NCBI GenBank assembly: GCA_025094145.1
Contig: JALLLS010000064.1
Location: forward strand, 62,001 to 126,000
Direction: 5' to 3'
DNA: 64,000 nt
Source of the DNA: Spinellus fusiger
Taxonomy: Eukaryota > Mucoromycota > Mucoromycetes > Mucorales > Phycomycetaceae
Notes under the pieces: generated by a model
Database searches by the model: none
Seen by the model: the letters and a program-made list of their open reading frames with translations, nothing else
Told to the model about the DNA's origin: nothing
Program-made: the position numbers and the translations under genes
Shown: positions 59,097-64,000 of the stretch, piece by piece
Layout: each line of letters begins with the position of its first letter
Numbering within the stretch: position 1 is the stretch's first letter

Positions 59097-59164
59097 TACT
59101 TTCTATTTTACCAAGCACACCCTTTGCCTCTGCCTTCTGAGCAATATTAACTGTATTATTAACT

Positions 59165-59189
<25 letters not shown>

Positions 59190-59195
<6 letters not shown>

Positions 59196-59455
59196 CTATA
59201 AATAAAGATGTTGAGCCTTGGTATGCTCAATTTTAGAACTTCTATATCAAATGTGGAGTGTTCTATTTAATGTTGAACATATCTCATCTGTTTTGCCCTG
59301 ATATTTATAAAGGTGATTCAACTCAATTGAGTGTGATTGTAAAGTGACCAAGAGAAAGAATCAGGATTTTTCAAATTCCAAGTTATTTTTATACCAAAAA
59401 TAATAAACACTATTATTCTTTTCTCATAACACTGCTCATCTTACAATGTTATGAG
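59190..59455. repeat. Mosaic of Tc1 family A end and family B end
   Basis: 59190-59341 is the inverted left end of family A (reads outward to CTCAATTGAGTGTGATTGTA). It is followed immediately by a family B left end (AAGTGACCAAGAGAAAG..., then TTTTTATACCAAAAATAATAAACACTATTATTC) to about 59455. Neither carries coding sequence. The junction is a single TA-like AAA, suggesting one element inserted next to the other followed by deletion. Confidence 0.6.
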
Positions 59456-59781
59456 AGAGAAAAAAGAAAAAGAAAAATAGAAAGGGTTACATAGTGAGGT
59501 TCAATTTACTATGAAAAAAACCCCCTCCTCCCTTTTTAGCTTAGATTCCATACCCTTCTCTGAAAATAATATATCTTCTTGGAGTGTATAGATCAGTTTT
59601 ACGCTTATTTGTATTCCAAAGGCGTTTTATTTTATTTTATTTTATTTTATTTTATTCTTCTTCATTGAACAGGCGATCCATGATCATTCAAAGACAGAAG
59701 CGTCTCTGAGTGTAGATTGGTGTGACTGTTAGATAAAACGACTATGAACAAGTCAAAGAGAAAGACAAGTCATAAAGGTTC
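59456..59781. other. Intergenic, promoter region of the YJU2B-like gene
   Basis: Includes a (TTTTA)n tract at 59621-59657. No gene recognised. Confidence 0.45.
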
Positions 59782-61153
59782 ATGCAGCCATTTAACAAGT
59801 ATTACCCACCCGAATGGACACCCGACAAGGCAAGAGAGTGCCTCTGTGTGTGTTCAGAACTGATAAAATGAGTTCCTTTAGGGTTCTGTCAATTCATTTG
59901 TGGGCAAACATCCCTTGGGAGACAGAGCCCGTAAGATCGACCAAGGCATTCTCATCGTCAGGTACATAACAAAACACTAGCTGTCCATAACTTAGTATTA
60001 GATTTGAGTTACCCTTTAATATATGGTGCACTGGTTGTGAACAGCATATTGGCAAAGGTAATTTCTATCTATGTGTTGCAGCTGTGGTTGTGGTTGTATT
60101 CAAAGAGAAGAGGGCTTCTGTGGATAGGTGTACGCTACAATGCAGAGAAAAAGAAGATTGGAAACTATTTCAGTACTGCTATTCTACAGTTCCGTATGAA
60201 ATGTCACTTGTGTAGTGGGTGGATAGAGATACACACAGATCCAAAGGTAGACAGCTTTGTTAGGGATCACTAGGGACTCATCTGTGTAGAATGCAAAATA
60301 TTTGGTCATTAGTGGAGCTCGACAGAAAGTGGAAGAATGGGAGCCCGAGGATTCACAAGTCATTAGACTCCAAGGTACTTTTCTTTTTCTTTTAAGCCAG
60401 CAGAACAGTGTAGAAAGAGTCTAACTTTAATATATACGGTAGATCCTGAGATTAAGGAAAAGATAGAATCTGATCCAATGTACAAGCTGGAGCATGGCGT
60501 CAAGGATAAAAAAGTATGGGACGATACTGTGCCTGTGCTTACAAAACTACAACGACTGAATGATTCTCAATGGGAAGATCCTTACCGTCAATCACAGCAA
60601 CTAAGGAGAAAGTTGAGAGAAGAAAAAAAGGCAGATAAAAAAGTAGAGGAAGAAACACAATTGCTGAGAAATAAGCATTCACTGCACATTGAACTACTGC
60701 CTAAAGATCCTCAGGATGAGGTAGCTGCTAAATTAATAGAATATTCAGGTAATATGGAATAGGTGTTGGGAGACATAGGCTGATGAAAACCATAAAATAT
60801 ACCCACAACCTTGCACCTTGCACCTTGCACCTTGCACCTTGCACCTTGCACGATGTATTTCCTCAGGTCCTGCCAAAGCATCAGTTGAACAGCGCAAACA
60901 ACAGACCACCATTGCTCCTCTGTTTCCCACAGAGCGTAAGAAACCAGGTGCCAATGGTGATCTTGAATTAAGAGTGTCTTTCCAAACACGCTTAAAAACA
61001 GATCCATTTCTGAATCCTGTAGGATTTAAAAGAACAGAAAAGCCAACACCCGATCTTGAGCAGTTGATGAAGCCAATGAAAAAGAGAGAAACAGTGAGAG
61101 AGACAGAAAAGGCGGTAGGACTTGTTAGTTATGCTTCTGACAGTGATGATTAA
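59782..61153 (+). CDS. YJU2B/CCDC130-type splicing factor (CWC16 family)
   Basis: Seven exons (59782-59829, 59882-59961, 60002-60057, 60128-60246, 60290-60374, 60443-60748, 60867-61153) give 326 residues. The N-terminal CWC16 domain reads NKYYPPEWTPDKGSVNSF, HPLGDRARKIDQGILIVRFE, NIWCTGCEQHIGKGVRYNAE and FRMKCHLCSGWIEIHTDP; the two CxxC pairs form the zinc centre. Coiled-coil and charged segments follow (QLRRKLREEKKADKK), and the tail ends ASDSDD. Family members join the spliceosome around the first step of splicing. Intron 1 has a GC donor (59830) required to join TPDK to GSVN. The last intron holds a CTTGCAC repeat. Convergent with the Zn2Cys6 regulator. Confidence 0.92.
60809..60851 (+). 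repeat. Heptanucleotide (CTTGCAC)n repeat in intron
   Basis: About six tandem CTTGCAC units inside the last intron (60749-60866) of the YJU2B-like gene, ending 15 bp before the acceptor CCTCAG. Confidence 0.9.
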
Positions 61154-61541
61154 AAGATTAGAAATAGGCAGTAATGATAATAAACATTCTGTCTTTGTTT
61201 CTTGGGTACTTTATCAGATATCATATAAAAGAGAGTCGATTTAATATAAGAGAGAGAGTCAAAAGTATATACACATGGAAGATAGGCTAGAGAAAGAAAA
61301 GAAATATAAATCTATGCTGGTGAAAAAAAAAAGATTGGACGTCTGGTAAAAAGAAGAAGAAAAGAAGAGGAATCCCATTAGCACATCATTCAATACCCTA
61401 ATGACATGCCACATATCTTGGGAATAGGTTATTTGGTTCCAGTGTTCATTTTTTCTTTTTCTTTTTGTTCATTAGTTCATTCTCATTTCCTCTTTCTTTC
61501 TTTCTTTCTTTTTGCAACATGATTTTGCTCTTTTGACAAGA
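61154..61541. other. Convergent 3' intergenic region
   Basis: 388 bp between two facing stop codons. Contains AATAAACATT near 61178 as a possible polyadenylation signal for the plus-strand gene and a TTTC tract at 61490-61513. No gene seen. Confidence 0.45.
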
Positions 61542-62928
61542 CTACCACTGAGGCATATTTGCATGCCAGTGATTGGCAGTGGTGTTGTTTGTGTGATCGG
61601 ATGTAGAGTGGTGTGTAGGGGGAGTGGAGGTATGGCCCGACATTGAAGTTGGAAATGAGTGTTGGCGTTGTGGCTGTGTCTGTGTCTGTGTCTGTGTCTG
61701 TGGCTGTGTCTGTGTCTGTGGCTGTGACTGTGGTTGTGGCTGCTGAGAGTGTTGTTGTTGCAATGACTGCAATGATTGCAGGGTAGTGGGAGAGGCAACG
61801 GGAGAAGTATTAGAAGAACCATACATTAGGTTGGATCTGTGCGTCAAATGGCCATTGATATAAGTGTAGGGTGAATCATGGCCAAAAGTGGGTGGTGTAG
61901 TATGATAGATTGTTGGATCTGGTCTATTGGCTATCACTTGTGAATCATAAGAGACATTGCGTGAGTGGTTTTTACTGCTCATAGGAGAGTTATTCTTGGA
62001 GTAATTAGGAGATCCTGGTTTGGATTGGATAGACTCCACTCCTTCTGGTTTGGAGGGCTCATTGCGGTCCAATACATCACTACATAGTTGAGAGAGAATG
62101 GTCAGTTTAGACCCTTCATCATCAGAATCTGTTGTAGTAGTTTCTTTTTTAACTGCTGAATTGGCAGGAACAGGCGATCCAACAGGTGTATGTTGGTAGG
62201 TAGACTGAGCCATGTGTTGTTCTGGTTTATAATTGGTGCGATTTGTAGGTGTTTGTCCTTGAGAAGACACTGCAGTCATAGCAGTATGGTACTGAAGAAG
62301 AGAAGCAGGCATTGGGTATAGCTGCTGCTGTTGTTGTACTTGTTGTTGTTGTACTTGTTGTTGTTGTTGCTGCTGCTGCTGTAGAGAAGATTGAACCATA
62401 TAAGCTTGAGATACCATGTGTGGAGGCAGGCCTTGATAAGTCACATCTTGGAATGGATTGTATTGACCAGCATTAAAAGAAGAGTAATTCAAAGGAGCAG
62501 GATTGGCTCTGGCAATAGGTGTCCCCTGTACCAGTGTATAGATTCCATTGTGTATACCACCACCACCACTGGTACCATTGGACAGCTGTGCACCACTTTC
62601 TGATCCACTGCCCAACTGTGATTTACGTTTATAAGGACCACGCTTAATGCCCTTTTTTCTTTCTTTACGAGCTGAGTTGACACAGGTATCAATGAGATCA
62701 TATTTAATACAGCGTTGGCAGGGTCTTCCATCATCACATTTCTTGCATGCCTTTTGACAGTTCACTACCACACAATAAGATAATATCACATGACTCTATC
62801 TTACCACAGGCATTTTTGACTTGTTTTCTTTTTGATTTCTCTAGTGTACCATAGCCCAGCATAGAAGATTGTTGTTGTTGTTGGTGGTGGTGGTGCTGCT
62901 GCTGCTGCTGCTGTTGTTGTTGGTGTTG

Positions 62929-62960
<32 letters not shown>

Positions 62961-63180
62961 GCTGCTGCTGCTGCTGCTGCTGTTGGTGGTGTTGTTGTTG
63001 TTGTTGTTGTTGGTGGTGGTGGTGCTGAGGTTGCTGCTGAGTATAGACATGTAGATCTGGCATTGGATTATTTAACTGGGACAACACAGAAGAGGGTTCG
63101 TTGTTCTGTTGGAGAGGAACCACTGGAACAGACTGAGAATAGCCGTTGTAGTAATGTTGGTTGTTATTTGCAAACTGCAT
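61542..63180 (-). CDS. Zn2Cys6 fungal transcription factor with Gln/His tracts
   Basis: Two exons on the minus strand (62805-63180, 61542-62764), 532 residues. The intron sits inside the zinc cluster; splicing restores NACVNCQKACKKCDDGRPC, then QRCIKYDLIDTC, a Zn2Cys6 binuclear cluster (six Cys plus one extra), followed by the basic linker RKERKKGIKRGPYKRK. The N-terminal ~120 residues are long His/Gln runs and there are more Gln runs after the cluster; the C-terminus is a QTQTQPQ repeat. No fungal-specific middle domain is evident, which fits short Mucoromycota regulators. DNA target and regulated pathway are unknown. The CAG/CAC tract (62870-63030) is prone to length change. Confidence 0.9.
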
Positions 63181-64000
63181 TGAAAGACGATAGCAATCTT
63201 TTATGGATTGCCATAGTTTATATTTTAGGTTTATTTTCAGATTCAGACAGAATAGACTTACAGCAAGATCAAGTAGAACAGACAGATGCTGATGATGAGT
63301 TTGGCAAAGTCACAATGGCAAAAGACAAGAAACAAGAAGCAGGAGACAGCAGACAGAGGACAAGAGGTGTGTGTCTAGGTATATGTCTAGGTGTATGTCT
63401 TGGTGGGCAGGGTGGGTCTAACAGAAGGGACTTGTTTTTGAGTGACTTTCAAGTGTGCTTCAGTGACAGTACAGTTCCACAAGAATGAAGTATGACAAGT
63501 CAAGTATAGCAACAAAGACAGTAAACAATAAAAGAAGAGTATGCCAAAGCGAGAATGAAAATGAAATAAAAAAAAATAAGCTTAAAAACAGTTGTTTCTT
63601 TTCAAGCACCAATGGAAACGACGCATGGAAACTAGTCAAAAAATTTTTTATGGCCGGGCAACGATAAAAACTGTTTTGGACAAATAATTCCCTATAAAGG
63701 AAGATGAAAAAGTAACAGTGGTTTTATCTTGTGTTTATTTCTTATTCGTTACCAAGCAACAGAGAATGAAGAGTAGTTATTGGGTGCGTGGATATGACAA
63801 CCTCTTCTTTCATGTTGCTATGGAGAACAGCACTCTAGAAAGTCCGATGGATGTGGTAGCAGAACATGACAGAGACAGCACCAACAGACTGGAGGGGCTG
63901 GAGGGGCTGACAGAATGAAGTCCGTGCATTAGAGTGCAGCCGACGCCACAGTAAATTGAGTAACAAACACTAATAGTGCATTACGACAGACAGCATTTGA
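63181..64000. other. Upstream flank of the Zn2Cys6 gene, no gene recognised
   Basis: Short open frames (63063-63488, 63718-63918) show no family features. Minor repeats: GGTGTATGTCT units near 63376-63400 and GGAGGGGCT near 63890-63908. It should contain the promoter of the regulator and perhaps the edge of a further gene beyond 64000. Confidence 0.45.

Noticed and set aside
60809..60851. Second CRISPR-like short array
   Set aside because: Simple CTTGCAC tandem repeat inside an intron, with no spacers.
62869..63054. Leucine/valine-rich plus-strand ORF
   Set aside because: Antisense shadow of the CAG/CAC tract encoding Gln/His in the Zn2Cys6 protein.

Overview
The window is eukaryotic nuclear DNA, most likely from an early-diverging fungus (Mucoromycota, probably Mucorales-like). 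The evidence is many short introns (about 45-100 bp, mostly GT-AG), a fungal Zn2Cys6 regulator with glutamine/histidine runs, and an AT-rich intergenic space full of Tc1/mariner, LINE, LTR and Helitron-like debris. It also has genes that Dikarya usually lack (a PEN-2 homologue and a Fanzor remnant). The taxon is inferred from family content, not from a match.

Layout. 1-1734: decayed Helitron-like helicase remnant carrying an internally deleted Tc1 copy. 2437-10322: gene-dense block with a SERF/4F5 protein (-), a PPPDE desumoylating peptidase (+), a mitochondrial citrate-carrier-like protein (-), a tail-anchored coiled-coil protein (-) and an Arc1/EMAPII-type tRNA-binding cofactor (+). 11891-15815: an 11-exon Pumilio protein. 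16.9-20.2 kb: Tc1 and LTR debris around an unrecognised broken gene. 21066-24696: exocyst subunit Sec10 in 17 exons. 25.1-46.0 kb: repeat island with four LINE insertions, three Tc1 families (one nested in another), LTR fragments, a second Helitron-like fragment and a minus-strand series of look-alike introns. 44567-52637: AANAT-like acetyltransferase (-), JMJD7-like JmjC protein (-), ribosomal protein S17 (+), a TauD-type 2-oxoglutarate dioxygenase resembling fungal xanthine dioxygenase (+) and PEN-2 (-). 54.6-55.1 kb: degenerate Fanzor (eukaryotic TnpB) C-terminus. 55501-57019: signal peptide peptidase (+). 57.1-59.5 kb: more Tc1 copies. 59782-63180: YJU2B/CCDC130 splicing factor (+) convergent with a Zn2Cys6 transcription factor (-).

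Most cellular genes are unrelated housekeeping functions: translation (RPS17, Arc1-like, JMJD7-like hydroxylase), splicing (YJU2B), secretion (Sec10), post-transcriptional control (Pumilio) and membrane proteolysis (PEN-2, signal peptide peptidase). They are arranged as divergent or convergent pairs rather than operons. Exon models were built by hand: splice sites were accepted when phases agreed and the joined protein restored a family-typical junction. Most gene coordinates below run from start codon to stop codon, introns included.

The observations most worth following are the Fanzor remnant, the complete fungal PEN-2 gene, two LINE insertions with perfect target-site duplications (one truncated at its 3' end), the minus-strand intron-like repeats near 34.7-35.1 kb, and a strong hairpin in an RPS17 intron.
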